Counted from the first letter of the stretch, positions 40,032 to 47,829 are shown. The stretch: DNA of 48,548 nt from a virus (IMGVR_UViG_3300008116_006782:1-48548); one strand, 5' to 3'. Made by a program: numbers and translations. The notes: generated by a model not told the origin, from the sequence alone.

Positions 40032-40772
40032 ATGAAATTAAAAGTATTAAAGGAAGCGCCAAAAGATTTAAAAGCAGTGTTGATTGCTGGTCCATCTAAC
40101 GTGGGTAAGTCAACATTCGTTAAATCTGTTATTCCTACCGAATACCAAAAATATGTGTTAAATCCTGATAAATTCTATGAACCCGAATTAGCCAAAATTG
40201 GTGGTGGTTCAATGAATATGAAGGACTTTTCCCCTGAGCAATTATCAGCAGCAGCAAAAGCACAAGCAGTAGCTGTAAAACAATATAGATCTGAATTAGA
40301 AAAAGCAATTGGTACAAAACCAGTTATTTTAGATATTACAGGTGGTAGCTTTAAAAAGGTAAAGGAAACAAAGGAAAAACTAGAAAAACAAGGTTATGAT
40401 GTAATGATGGTTTTATTATATGCTTCACCATATACTACTTTATCTCGCAATATGAGTAGAGACAGATCACTGGATCCAGGTATTGTAATTAGAAACTGGG
40501 AAGATGTAATTAAAAATGTTGATTTATATTCACAACTATTTGATGCTGATCATTTTGCTTTAGTAGATAATGATCCTCAAGGTGCTAATAAAAGCTTTAA
40601 CCTAGAAGATGTAGAATCATTATTTGAAAAATCTAAAATCTGGAAAGACATACCAGATGAGGATAGGAAAAAAATTGAGGCACGTATTCAAACACTTATT
40701 GACAAAACTGAAGATGCTAACTTTGTGGCATTTGATGAATTAGCAACTAAATTAAAAGGATTTCTTAAGTAA
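40032..40772 (+). CDS. Zeta-toxin/polynucleotide-kinase-like P-loop kinase with capsid-targeting-like N-terminus
   Basis: 246 residues. Walker A GPSNVGKST is at 20-28, followed by the helix and a KPVILDITGG strand (about 95-104). VMMVLLYASPYTTLSRNMSRD (around 120-140) has the arginine pair of the zeta-type lid. The C-terminal 60 residues are helical. The N-terminus MKLKVLKE, then A, has the L-x-E form of a T4 capsid-targeting peptide. Kinases of this class phosphorylate nucleotide sugars, nucleotides or polynucleotide ends. No antitoxin is nearby. It overlaps the next gene by one base. Confidence 0.75.
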   Translation: MKLKVLKEAPKDLKAVLIAGPSNVGKSTFVKSVIPTEYQKYVLNPDKFYEPELAKIGGGSMNMKDFSPEQLSAAAKAQAVAVKQYRSELEKAIGTKPVILDITGGSFKKVKETKEKLEKQGYDVMMVLLYASPYTTLSRNMSRDRSLDPGIVIRNWEDVIKNVDLYSQLFDADHFALVDNDPQGANKSFNLEDVESLFEKSKIWKDIPDEDRKKIEARIQTLIDKTEDANFVAFDELATKLKGFLK

Positions 40773-41662
40773 TGCCACAGATTTATCTTGATATGGATGG
40801 TTTATTAGTAGACTATGAAGGTGGTTTAAAAAATACTGCTAAAGAATTAGGTGTATCTGAAGATGATGGTAAAGCTATTTGGAATAAAATTAATAGTAAT
40901 CCTGAGGAATGGTGGTCTAACCTAAAACCAATTCCTGAAGGAATGAAAATATTTAACGCTGTTAAAGATAAAGAACCATCAATATTATCAGCAGCAGGAA
41001 CAAATGAACGAACAAAACAAGGTAAACTTGAATGGCTAAAAAAGAATGGTTTATCTCCTTACCTTAAAGAAATTATATTTGTTAATAACAAATCAGCAAA
41101 AAAGAAATACGCTAAGGGAGGTAATATTTTAATTGATGATCGTCCCGATAATGTGGCTGATTGGGAAATGGAAGGTGGAACATCGTATTTGTTTCAAAAT
41201 AATGCTAATCAAATTATTAAGCAGTTAGGTATGTTAAAAGAAAATTATTGGAAAAACTATTTAAATAAAAAACGTTTACAAGAAAACATTATAAAGGAAT
41301 ACACACCTGATTTCTTTCACACTATGAAAGATTTTGTTAATTTTGCATCGAATGAACTTCAATTAAAAGATGTTCCTAAAGTACATGTTATTAATTCTCC
41401 TAATTTTACTCAACAATTTAAAAGTTTTGGTGGATACCAACCAATGCAAAACAAAATTGCTATAGTAATTAAAGGAAGAGGTTTAGCTGACATATTAAGA
41501 ACATTAGCTCATGAACTTGTCCACGCACAACAGATGCAACTTAATAAACTTGACGTATCTTCGGGTGAAACTGGATCACCTGTAGAAAATGAAGCAAACG
41601 CTTTAGCAGGTGTATTAATGAGAAATTATGGACAGAAAAACCCAATGATATTTGAGTTATGA
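40772..41662 (+). CDS. HAD phosphatase fused to a putative zinc metallopeptidase
   Basis: 296 residues. The N-terminal domain (1-155) is a HAD-type phosphatase of the 5'(3')-deoxyribonucleotidase kind: LDMDGLLVDYE (Asp7, Asp9), ILSAAGT (motif II), and NILIDDRPDN (118-127, motif IV). The C-terminal domain (about 180-296) has HELVH (247-251), with a possible third ligand in ENEANALAG (Glu274), the shape of a small zincin. The joint enzyme is unusual. It lies between a kinase and a second HAD gene and overlaps both. I see no frameshift, so the fusion is genuine. Confidence 0.78.
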   Translation: MPQIYLDMDGLLVDYEGGLKNTAKELGVSEDDGKAIWNKINSNPEEWWSNLKPIPEGMKIFNAVKDKEPSILSAAGTNERTKQGKLEWLKKNGLSPYLKEIIFVNNKSAKKKYAKGGNILIDDRPDNVADWEMEGGTSYLFQNNANQIIKQLGMLKENYWKNYLNKKRLQENIIKEYTPDFFHTMKDFVNFASNELQLKDVPKVHVINSPNFTQQFKSFGGYQPMQNKIAIVIKGRGLADILRTLAHELVHAQQMQLNKLDVSSGETGSPVENEANALAGVLMRNYGQKNPMIFEL

Positions 41663-42174
41663 TAAGTTTAAAAAATATATTAGAAGTAGAAGGTATTACC
41701 CCCTATCAAATTTATTGTGATATGGATGGTGTTATAGCTGATTTTGAAGCACGTTTTGACCATTTCTTTGGAATGTCTCCAAGTGAATATGAAGCCCAAC
41801 ATGGTAAAAGAGCATTTTGGAATCAAATCGATAACAACATAGGTGTTAAATTCTGGGTTGGTATTCCTTGGATGCCAGATGGACATCAACTTTGGGATTA
41901 TATTAAAAAATATAATCCAATCTTATTATCTTCCCCTTCTACCTCAGAATCAAGCCGTTTAGGTAAACGTTTGTGGGTTAAAAAATACCTACCGGGAACT
42001 AAATTAATTTTAGCTTCTCCTGAACGTAAAGCAGAACAATCTGGTGAGGGAAAAATATTAATTGATGATAGATTTGAACCAAATATCCGCATGTGGAGAG
42101 AAAAAGGTGGAATTGGTATTCATCATACAAGTGCTGCTGACACTATTAAACAGCTTAAAGAATTAGGTTTATGA
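41659..42174 (+). CDS. HAD-family 5'-nucleotidase-like phosphatase with capsid-targeting-like N-terminus
   Basis: 171 residues. CDMDGVIADFE (20-30) gives the nucleophile pair Asp21/Asp23, ILLSSPST motif II, and KILIDDRFEPN motif IV. It is a paralogue of the N-terminal domain of the preceding protein. A 15-residue extension (MISLKNILE, then V) precedes the fold and matches the [LI]-x-E rule for T4 head targeting. It would remove phosphate from (deoxy)nucleoside monophosphates. The 4-nt overlap on both sides suggests coupled translation. Confidence 0.82.
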   Translation: MISLKNILEVEGITPYQIYCDMDGVIADFEARFDHFFGMSPSEYEAQHGKRAFWNQIDNNIGVKFWVGIPWMPDGHQLWDYIKKYNPILLSSPSTSESSRLGKRLWVKKYLPGTKLILASPERKAEQSGEGKILIDDRFEPNIRMWREKGGIGIHHTSAADTIKQLKELGL

Positions 42175-42743
42175 GTGAATCAAATTTAAAAAGAGAATTC
42201 TCTCAACGTGATGTAAAACGTATGAGAGATTTAATTACCGGAAACGTTGGTGATAGAACACAAGTTCAGGTAGGTTATGAAAAACAAACAGGCGACTATA
42301 AAGAAGGTAATGTTTGGGAAGAAAATGGTAAACAATGGACCATTAAAAATGGTATTAAACAAACTGTTACAAAGTATGATACTTTAAAACGTTTAGTTAC
42401 TTTACCCCTTTCATGCCCTAATTGTGGTCGTGCGATGAAAGATAATCGTTATAACAAAGAAATGTGGGCAATACATAAAACATGTTTTGATTGTGTAATT
42501 GAATATGAAACTAAATTACGTCAAGAAGGTAAATTTGAAGAATACCAACGTAATATATTGAATGCCAATAAAGACGCAGTATTAGACGAAACTTTAGAAG
42601 CAATTGACGCTTGGGCTAGTGTAAAAGATACATTTGTAAATGAAGCTGGTGATATTGAAAACTGGGGTGGTGGTGCTGTTGATAGAAATGAAGTAGCTAA
42701 ATTAAAAGAATATGTCCAAGAATTAAAGAGTAAAACAATTTAA
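42171..42743 (+). CDS. Conserved T4-like phage protein with four-cysteine zinc knuckle
   Basis: 190 residues. SCPNC (Cys82/Cys85) and TCFDC (Cys105/Cys108) frame a zinc-binding unit. The N-terminal part (REFSQRDVKRMRDLITGN, GYEKQTGDYKEGNVWEENG) and the C-terminal helices resemble, as far as I recall, a conserved uncharacterised protein of marine T4-like phages. The function is unknown. The gap to the next gene contains an ATATTTAT element. Confidence 0.7.
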   Translation: MSESNLKREFSQRDVKRMRDLITGNVGDRTQVQVGYEKQTGDYKEGNVWEENGKQWTIKNGIKQTVTKYDTLKRLVTLPLSCPNCGRAMKDNRYNKEMWAIHKTCFDCVIEYETKLRQEGKFEEYQRNILNANKDAVLDETLEAIDAWASVKDTFVNEAGDIENWGGGAVDRNEVAKLKEYVQELKSKTI

Positions 42744-42753
42744 CATATTTATT
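42744..42753 (+). promoter_or_regulatory. ATATTTAT element
   Basis: The 8-mer at 42745-42752 lies 7 nt before the ATG at 42760, so a -10 role would leave almost no leader. Confidence 0.35.
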
Positions 42754-42759
42754 CTCAAC

Positions 42760-43047
42760 ATGAACGATAACATTTATACAGTTTTGATGACCGCTGTCAC
42801 CGTTTTAGGTAGTGCCGCAGCATTTAGATTTTATGAAAAACGTTCAATGCGCAAAGAACGCGATGAAGAATTTATTCGTCATGATTGTAAAGATCGCATA
42901 TCCAAATTAGAAGCATTACTTGTTGAATCAGCTCGCGAAAAAGATGAGTTGCGCAAGATGGTATTAGAATTAACTAGAGAAGTAGCTTCATTACGCACTA
43001 AAGTTGAGTTTTTCGAAAGAGGTGCTAGTCCCCGTACTGGCCTTTAA
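42760..43047 (+). CDS. Membrane-anchored coiled-coil protein, 95 aa
   Basis: Residues 5-23 form a single transmembrane helix (YTVLMTAVTVLGSAAAF), followed by a basic stop-transfer segment (YEKRSMRKER) and a long charged coiled coil (KLEALLVESAREKDELRKM ...). It could be an inner-membrane spanin-like or holin-associated protein, or a membrane organiser. The lysis genes are 2 kb downstream, so the link is weak. Confidence 0.6.
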   Translation: MNDNIYTVLMTAVTVLGSAAAFRFYEKRSMRKERDEEFIRHDCKDRISKLEALLVESAREKDELRKMVLELTREVASLRTKVEFFERGASPRTGL

Positions 43048-43056
43048 TAAACATCG

Positions 43057-43066
43057 TATATTTATA
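43057..43066 (+). promoter_or_regulatory. Candidate late-promoter element (TATATTTATA)
   Basis: TATATTTATATA in the 48-nt gap before the gene at 43096, 30 nt from the ATG. No TTG is found 23 nt upstream. Confidence 0.5.
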
Positions 43067-43095
43067 TAGAGAAATACTCTAATAAATTATACATT

Positions 43096-43758
43096 ATGCC
43101 CTATACAGCCGTTGGTAAATGCGTTTACAAAAAGACCGAAGATGGTAAACGTGGTGAAAAAGTAGGATGCACAAAAGGTGCAATAAAAGACTACTTAGCC
43201 GCATTATATGCTTCAGAAAAAAATGAAGCCGTTAAAGCCGCAAAAGAAATTAAAGAAGCATTACAAGATAATGTTGACCCAACAACTTCCGCTCTTGGTA
43301 TTGACGATCAATTAGGTTCATTTTTTATTGTTCAAAAACCCTCTAAAGATTCAACTGTAGAAAATATAGTAGCAGAAGGTGATTTATTTACTGTTGCTAA
43401 TATGTTTAAGCGTGGTTTAGATTTTGATAACGTGTTTGGTTTATATAAAACAGCTGATAAAGCTCAAAGAATTGGTGAAAAACTCATCAATGAAATGAGA
43501 AAACAAATGAGAGAAAATCTTAAATTAGGTGAAAATAAAGTAACTGAACTTGAAGATGATATTAACTTAATTAAGCAAGAAATTGAACATCATATGCAAG
43601 CAGCTATGTCTGAACCTGGCACTCGTGATGCTCACTTTGCTGATGCTGAAAAATTATTAGGTGATTTAAAGAAAAAAGAAGCCGAATTAGTTAAACTAAA
43701 AGGTGCTTTAGAAAACGAAGTAAAAAAATTAGACGAAGCCGAAAAAATTAAAAAATAA
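43096..43758 (+). CDS. Hypothetical virion-like protein with coiled coil, 220 aa
   Basis: The N-terminal 45 residues contain two cysteines in CVYKKTEDGKRG and VGCTKGAIKDYLAALYA, a short module I recall from other phage proteins. A central domain (about 65-130) follows. The C-terminal third is a charged coiled coil (ELEDDINLIKQEIEHHM ... LKKKEAELVKLKGAL). The function is unknown. The stop overlaps the next start by one base. Confidence 0.6.
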   Translation: MPYTAVGKCVYKKTEDGKRGEKVGCTKGAIKDYLAALYASEKNEAVKAAKEIKEALQDNVDPTTSALGIDDQLGSFFIVQKPSKDSTVENIVAEGDLFTVANMFKRGLDFDNVFGLYKTADKAQRIGEKLINEMRKQMRENLKLGENKVTELEDDINLIKQEIEHHMQAAMSEPGTRDAHFADAEKLLGDLKKKEAELVKLKGALENEVKKLDEAEKIKK

Positions 43759-44129
43759 TGAATCCTATAGCTGCATTTTTCTCGACTTTACTTGCCTCTA
43801 GAACGCAAGCCCACATTTATCATTGGCAAACTCCATCTGATGCTGCTCACAGAGCATTAGCTACTTACTATGAACAAATAATTACAATAATTGATCCTCT
43901 TGTTGAATCAATTCAAGGTAAAAATGGTATTATCACAGGTTATTCTGCTCCTGGTCAAGTAAGAGAATATATTTCATGTGAAGAAATAATTGCTTATTTT
44001 ACTGCGTTGTCAATGTATGTTGAACAAAACAGAAATAAATTACCTCAAGACTCATATGTACAAAATCAAGTAGATATGATTTCTGAGTTAATTAATACTA
44101 CTATTTACAAGTTAAAATTCTTAAAATAA
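43758..44129 (+). CDS. Dps/ferritin-like four-helix protein
   Basis: 123 residues, all-helical. HIYHWQTPSDAAHRALATYYEQI (19-41), with His19, His22, His31 and Glu39, has the layout of Dps proteins (H-x-x-x-W then H, then E at the dimer ferroxidase site). The protein is shorter than cellular Dps (about 160) and lacks an obvious DNA-binding tail. Related small Dps-like proteins occur in marine T4-like phages. It may protect DNA or bind iron. It overlaps both neighbours by one base. Confidence 0.65.
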   Translation: MNPIAAFFSTLLASRTQAHIYHWQTPSDAAHRALATYYEQIITIIDPLVESIQGKNGIITGYSAPGQVREYISCEEIIAYFTALSMYVEQNRNKLPQDSYVQNQVDMISELINTTIYKLKFLK

Positions 44130-44905
44130 TGTCAGTAGAATTAAAAGTTCTAATCAGAGAAGCAATTGAACGTCTTCTAGAGGAAGATGTAAAATTTGCT
44201 GAGGGTGAAAAAGTAAAAACTACTGATGGTAAAGAAGGTGAAATTACTTTAGCTAAACATCCTTTTTACGCTATTAAGTTAGGTGATGGTTCTACAAAAT
44301 CATTCCATTTTTCAGATTTAATTAAGGCAACACAGGAAAAAATGGAATATGCTGGTGATTTAAATGAAATCTCAGCTGGTTTAGCTTTTCATATTAAAAA
44401 TGATTTAAGTTTATTTGAAAACGTGTTTCGTCCTGAATCAAAAGCATATTTTGATTTATTTAACGAAGCAAGAAAATTATATAGTGAAGGTTTATTAAAA
44501 TTAACCAAAGAGGAAGTTGAATTACTACATTCGGGTATTGGTGAATCAGTAATTATTGAAAATAAAGTAATACATTTAGGATTACCATTTTTAGATGATG
44601 CTGAATTTTTAACTGAGGAAGAAAAGAAAAAAGACCCACCAATTGGAAAACCAAAACGTGGTGGTTCTAAAAAATTCTACGTTTACGTTAAGAATCCTAA
44701 AACAAAGAAAATTAAAAAAGTATCATTTGGTGATACTACAGGATTACGTGCTAAATTAAATAATCCTAAAGCAAGACAAGCGTTTTCTAAACGCCACAAT
44801 TGCCCTCAAAAGAAAGATAGAACAAAAGCATCATATTGGAGCTGTCGCTTACCAAGATATGCTAAACTATTAGGTTTTAAAACATCATTTAGTGGATATT
44901 GGTAA
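44129..44905 (+). CDS. Multi-domain phage protein with capsid-targeting-like N-terminus and basic Cys-containing C-terminus
   Basis: 258 residues. The N-terminus MSVELKVLIRE, then A, fits the I-x-E head-targeting form. Residues 20-70 look like a small SH3/KOW-like barrel (FAEGEKVKTTDGKEGEITL). The middle is helical. The C-terminal ~90 residues (KKFYVYVKNPKTKKIKKVSFGD ... RHNCPQKKDRTKASYWSCR) form a compact basic domain I recall from many cyanophage and freshwater phage proteins; it is uncharacterised. The basic domain may bind DNA, which would fit an internal head protein. Function is inferred only. Confidence 0.62.
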   Translation: MSVELKVLIREAIERLLEEDVKFAEGEKVKTTDGKEGEITLAKHPFYAIKLGDGSTKSFHFSDLIKATQEKMEYAGDLNEISAGLAFHIKNDLSLFENVFRPESKAYFDLFNEARKLYSEGLLKLTKEEVELLHSGIGESVIIENKVIHLGLPFLDDAEFLTEEEKKKDPPIGKPKRGGSKKFYVYVKNPKTKKIKKVSFGDTTGLRAKLNNPKARQAFSKRHNCPQKKDRTKASYWSCRLPRYAKLLGFKTSFSGYW

Positions 44906-45161
44906 ACCATACATCGACTTAGAAGTCACAGACAAATATATTATACGAGAGTTCAATGAGGATATAGACCCCATTGAACTTCTCTGGCATCGCGATAATG
45001 AAGATCGCTTTATAGAAATAATAGGAATTACAGACTGGCAAATACAACTTGAAGACCAGCTTCCAACCTCCATGAATAAGCCCATATTTATACGCAAACA
45101 TGAATGGCACCGAACTATAAAAGGGACGGGCAAGTTGCGTATAAAAATACATAAAATTTAA
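44892..45161 (+). CDS. Small cupin-like protein, 89 aa
   Basis: Starts at GTG 44892, overlapping the preceding gene by 14 nt. Residues 10-40 (REFNEDIDPIELLWHRDNEDR) and the end (KPIFIRKHEWHRTIKGTGKLRIKI) give His33 and His71/His74-type positions, consistent with a single small beta-barrel of cupin type that could hold a metal. Similar short proteins are found in other T4-like phages as far as I recall. The function is unknown. Confidence 0.65.
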   Translation: MDIGKPYIDLEVTDKYIIREFNEDIDPIELLWHRDNEDRFIEIIGITDWQIQLEDQLPTSMNKPIFIRKHEWHRTIKGTGKLRIKIHKI

Positions 45162-45166
45162 AAATC

Positions 45167-45766
45167 ATGGATTTAAACAAACTTAAAGGGCACATCCCTG
45201 ACAACGTAATTGCGCAATTACCTGACACAATTGCTAAATTCGAATTAAATACTCCATTACGCTTAGCACATTTTTTAGCTCAAGCAGGGCATGAAAGTGG
45301 GGGATTTAAAGCAGTAAATGAAAATTTAAACTATGGTGCTAAAGGTTTATTAGGTATATTTAAAAAATATTTCCCAACTCCCGAAAAAGCAGCCTTATAC
45401 GAGCGCAAGCCAGAAAAGATTGCTAATTTAGTTTATGGTGGTCGTATGGGTAATGGTCCTGAAGCATCAGGTGACGGGTATAAATTCCGTGGACGTGGAT
45501 ATATTCAATTAACTGGTAAGGATAATTATGCCGCTTTTGATAAAGTTGTTTCTGAAAATTTACTTGAAACACCAGATTTAGTAGCTACAAAATATCCATT
45601 ATTATCAGCTGCTTGGTTTTTTCATAAAAATGGTCTTCATAAAATTGCAGATCAAGGTGCCACAGATGCTGTAGTAACATCAGTTACTAAGCGTGTTAAT
45701 GGTGGAACTATTGGTTTACCTGATCGTATTAAACATTTTAAAGAATATTATCACTTATTAGCATAA
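45167..45766 (+). CDS. Endolysin, GH19 chitinase-like lysozyme
   Basis: 199 residues, the normal size of single-domain GH19 endolysins. FLAQAGHESGGF (36-47) carries the catalytic Glu43, and YKFRGRGYIQLTGKDNY (105-121) is the family hallmark. AAWFFHKNGL and TKRVNGG follow as expected. It cleaves the glycan backbone of peptidoglycan. There is no signal peptide, so export depends on a holin, which is not clearly identified. Two small membrane proteins of spanin type follow directly. Confidence 0.93.
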   Translation: MDLNKLKGHIPDNVIAQLPDTIAKFELNTPLRLAHFLAQAGHESGGFKAVNENLNYGAKGLLGIFKKYFPTPEKAALYERKPEKIANLVYGGRMGNGPEASGDGYKFRGRGYIQLTGKDNYAAFDKVVSENLLETPDLVATKYPLLSAAWFFHKNGLHKIADQGATDAVVTSVTKRVNGGTIGLPDRIKHFKEYYHLLA

Positions 45767-45768
45767 TT

Positions 45769-46143
45769 ATGATACAAAAAATTACTAATTGGTTTAAAGT
45801 AAATAAAGCTTTTTTTAAATATGCACTATATGGGGTAATAGGATTATTTGCTCTATATGGTTTTATTTTTATTGTATCTCTTAAACCAAACATGCCTGCT
45901 GAAATTAAAGCAACAATTGATTCTTTAAATGTTGTTAACAAACAACTTGTTGAACGTCAAAAACAAATTGATAGTACAATTGCTGTTTACGAAGATGAAG
46001 TTGACCAGATTGATAATCAAGTAGATAACATTAAAGAAAAAACAACTATAATTCGTGAATACTATCATGAAGTAGGTCAAAAAGCTGAGCAATACACCCC
46101 AACACAAGTTGATTCATTTTTTAAAGCTAGATACGGATACTAA
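45769..46143 (+). CDS. Putative inner-membrane spanin (Rz-like)
   Basis: 124 residues. A transmembrane helix (FFKYALYGVIGLFALYGFIFIV, about 15-36) is followed by a periplasmic coiled coil (VVNKQLVERQKQIDSTIAV ... DNIKEKTTIIREYY). This is the layout of i-spanins. It starts 2 nt after the endolysin and its stop overlaps the next gene by one base. A holin role is less likely because of the long soluble coiled coil. Confidence 0.68.
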   Translation: MIQKITNWFKVNKAFFKYALYGVIGLFALYGFIFIVSLKPNMPAEIKATIDSLNVVNKQLVERQKQIDSTIAVYEDEVDQIDNQVDNIKEKTTIIREYYHEVGQKAEQYTPTQVDSFFKARYGY

Positions 46144-46538
46144 TGAAATACATTTTAATTATATTGATGTTATTACCCATATTTGGTAATGCTCAAACAC
46201 AAGATACAGTACATATTCCTTCTCATGTTGCTAAATTAATTGTTAAAGATTTAGTTAGTGGTGATAGTGCTAAGGCAGAATTAAAATTAGCCAATGAACA
46301 TATAGATTTAATGCATCAAAAAGTTAATCTAAAGGATAGCATCATCTCAGGACACGTTCAAAAGGGCATAATGTATGAAGATCGCATCAAGAATGAACAA
46401 TTAAAATTTGATACTCAACAAAAATGGGTAGATCAATTACGCAAGGATAATAAAAAACTTAAAGTTAAACTTAGATTTTTACAAATTACAGGCACAGCTA
46501 TTGTGGGAGGATTGGCATATTTATATATAACTAAATGA
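46143..46538 (+). CDS. Putative lysis-associated envelope protein, 131 aa
   Basis: The N-terminus MKYILIILMLLPIFGNAQ is a cleavable signal peptide. The middle is a coiled coil (AELKLANEHIDLMHQKVNL ... QQKWVDQLRKDNKKLK), and residues ~112-129 (FLQITGTAIVGGLAYLYI) form a C-terminal transmembrane helix. There is no lipobox cysteine, so it is not a classic outer-membrane lipoprotein spanin. It may be a partner of the preceding protein or a unimolecular spanin. The one-base overlap with that gene supports a joint role in disrupting the outer membrane. Confidence 0.62.
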   Translation: MKYILIILMLLPIFGNAQTQDTVHIPSHVAKLIVKDLVSGDSAKAELKLANEHIDLMHQKVNLKDSIISGHVQKGIMYEDRIKNEQLKFDTQQKWVDQLRKDNKKLKVKLRFLQITGTAIVGGLAYLYITK

Positions 46539-46927
46539 TAAAATTAGCCGACATATTATGTGAAATCCTTAATGAGGATAGATGTCAACGAATAGCCAAT
46601 AGACGCTATGACAAGCCCTCAGCATATAAGTCAGGAGCAATTGTTCGTTGCCGTAAAGGTAATATTTGGAAAGGTATTAAATCTGAAGTAGCTTTACAAG
46701 AAAAAGAAACTTTACATAAATGGTTTGCAAGACAAGGTGGAACGGGAAGTTCAGGTGGTTGGGTTGATTGTAATACATGTCGCACGGACCCAAAAACAGG
46801 TAGAAAAAAATGTAAATCATGTGGACGTCAAAAAGGTGAAAAGCGTGCTAAATATCCTTCATGTCGCCCCACTCCTTCACAATGTAAAAGCCCAGGCAAA
46901 GGTAAATCTTGGGGTAAAACGAAATGA
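46535..46927 (+). CDS. Cys-rich basic protein with capsid-targeting-like N-terminus, 130 aa
   Basis: The N-terminus MIKLADILCE, then I, has the L-x-E form. The C-terminal half is very basic and holds VDCNTCRTD, KKCKSCGRQKGEKR and YPSCRPTPSQC, a zinc-finger-like domain seen, as far as I recall, in other large phages. The C-terminus KGKSWGKTK is positively charged. A DNA-binding protein packed with the genome is plausible. The function is unproven. It overlaps both neighbours by 4 nt. Confidence 0.65.
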   Translation: MIKLADILCEILNEDRCQRIANRRYDKPSAYKSGAIVRCRKGNIWKGIKSEVALQEKETLHKWFARQGGTGSSGGWVDCNTCRTDPKTGRKKCKSCGRQKGEKRAKYPSCRPTPSQCKSPGKGKSWGKTK

Positions 46928-47490
46928 TGAAATTAAAAGACATATTACTTGAGGTTGAAGCAGATCAAAAAGTTGATGCTGTAGTAGACGATTTAAAGGA
47001 TGATTTTGCTTCAGCTCTTGATGGTATTGAAGATGCCTTAGAGGATGCTGAATATCAACAAAAAGAAGGTGTATTAACTACAGCTAGCTTATTACTTGCT
47101 CTTCCTGCTGTTTTAGGTATAATTGCTCGTTTGGGTAAAGCTGCTACTTCTGCTTTTCAGAAAATAGCTGGTAAAAAACCAAATGATCAAAGCGGAACAG
47201 AAAAATATTTCCAACAATTAGGAAGAGTAGCAGATGAATTACATCATTTGTATATGAAACCTCTTGAATTATTAACAAGAAAGTTTATTAAAGACCCTGT
47301 AAAAGCTAAAAAAGTAGCAAATGCTATTTTTCATATAATTGTAGCTACCATGATGGTTGCCTCAGGAGTTACTGCTGCAAAAGCACTTCAAGCAAAAGAA
47401 ATATCATTAGCTTCATTAGAATCAGCTTTAACCGCTGTTAAGGGTGGTGAAATAAAAAATTATTTAACAAATCTCTATAACGCTATATAA
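46924..47490 (+). CDS. Membrane-active protein with capsid-targeting-like N-terminus, 188 aa
   Basis: Begins MMKLKDILLE, then V (the second ATG at 46927 is equally possible), matching the L-x-E rule. Residues 15-50 are acidic helix (DDLKDDFASALDGIEDAL). Two hydrophobic helices follow: LTTASLLLALPAVLGIIARLG (about 53-73) and ANAIFHIIVATMMVASGVTA (about 138-157). A packed protein with membrane helices could act on the host membrane during injection. No family recognised; inference only. Confidence 0.6.
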   Translation: MMKLKDILLEVEADQKVDAVVDDLKDDFASALDGIEDALEDAEYQQKEGVLTTASLLLALPAVLGIIARLGKAATSAFQKIAGKKPNDQSGTEKYFQQLGRVADELHHLYMKPLELLTRKFIKDPVKAKKVANAIFHIIVATMMVASGVTAAKALQAKEISLASLESALTAVKGGEIKNYLTNLYNAI

Positions 47491-47829
47491 ATGAAACTTA
47501 GAATTAAATCAATTAAAGAAGATAAAGTTGAAAAAGTAGATATTTTATCTGCTAAATTATTCAAATTAAAGGATAAAGTGCAACCTGCTTTTTACGACAA
47601 AGTTCGTTCACTTATTAATAGTGGTGATTTAGCTAAGGCTGAAGAATTTTTAAATCGTATTACTAAAGAAGCATTAGACCCAGTAGGTAAAGAAGATAGT
47701 GATATTGATAATGATGGGGATGTAGATAAGTCAGATAAGTATTTACAAGCAAAACGTGATGCTATATCTAAAAATATAAAAGAAGATCATGAAGTAAGTA
47801 TGGCTCATAATTTACTTGATAGGTGGTGA
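47491..47829 (+). CDS. Small protein with EF-hand-like loop and capsid-targeting-like N-terminus, 112 aa
   Basis: Begins [10 protein letters not shown], then D (I-K-E at 8-10). A calcium-binding-type loop [15 protein letters not shown] lies at about 70-85. The end ([14 protein letters not shown]) stops abruptly where the next frame continues with a sequence that would complete a known phage domain. This suggests the gene was once joined to the following one by a frameshift or deletion near 47816-47829. Confidence 0.55.
   Translation: MKLRIKSIKEDKVEKVDILSAKLFKLKDKVQPAFYDKVRSLINSGDLAKAEEFLNRITKEALDPVGKEDSDIDNDGDVDKSDKYLQAKRDAISKNIKEDHEVSMAHNLLDRW

Noticed and set aside
40032-40772. Zeta-toxin/epsilon-antitoxin system
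   Set aside because: The kinase fold fits, but no antitoxin gene is adjacent and the neighbours are phosphatases, so a toxin-antitoxin pair is not supported.
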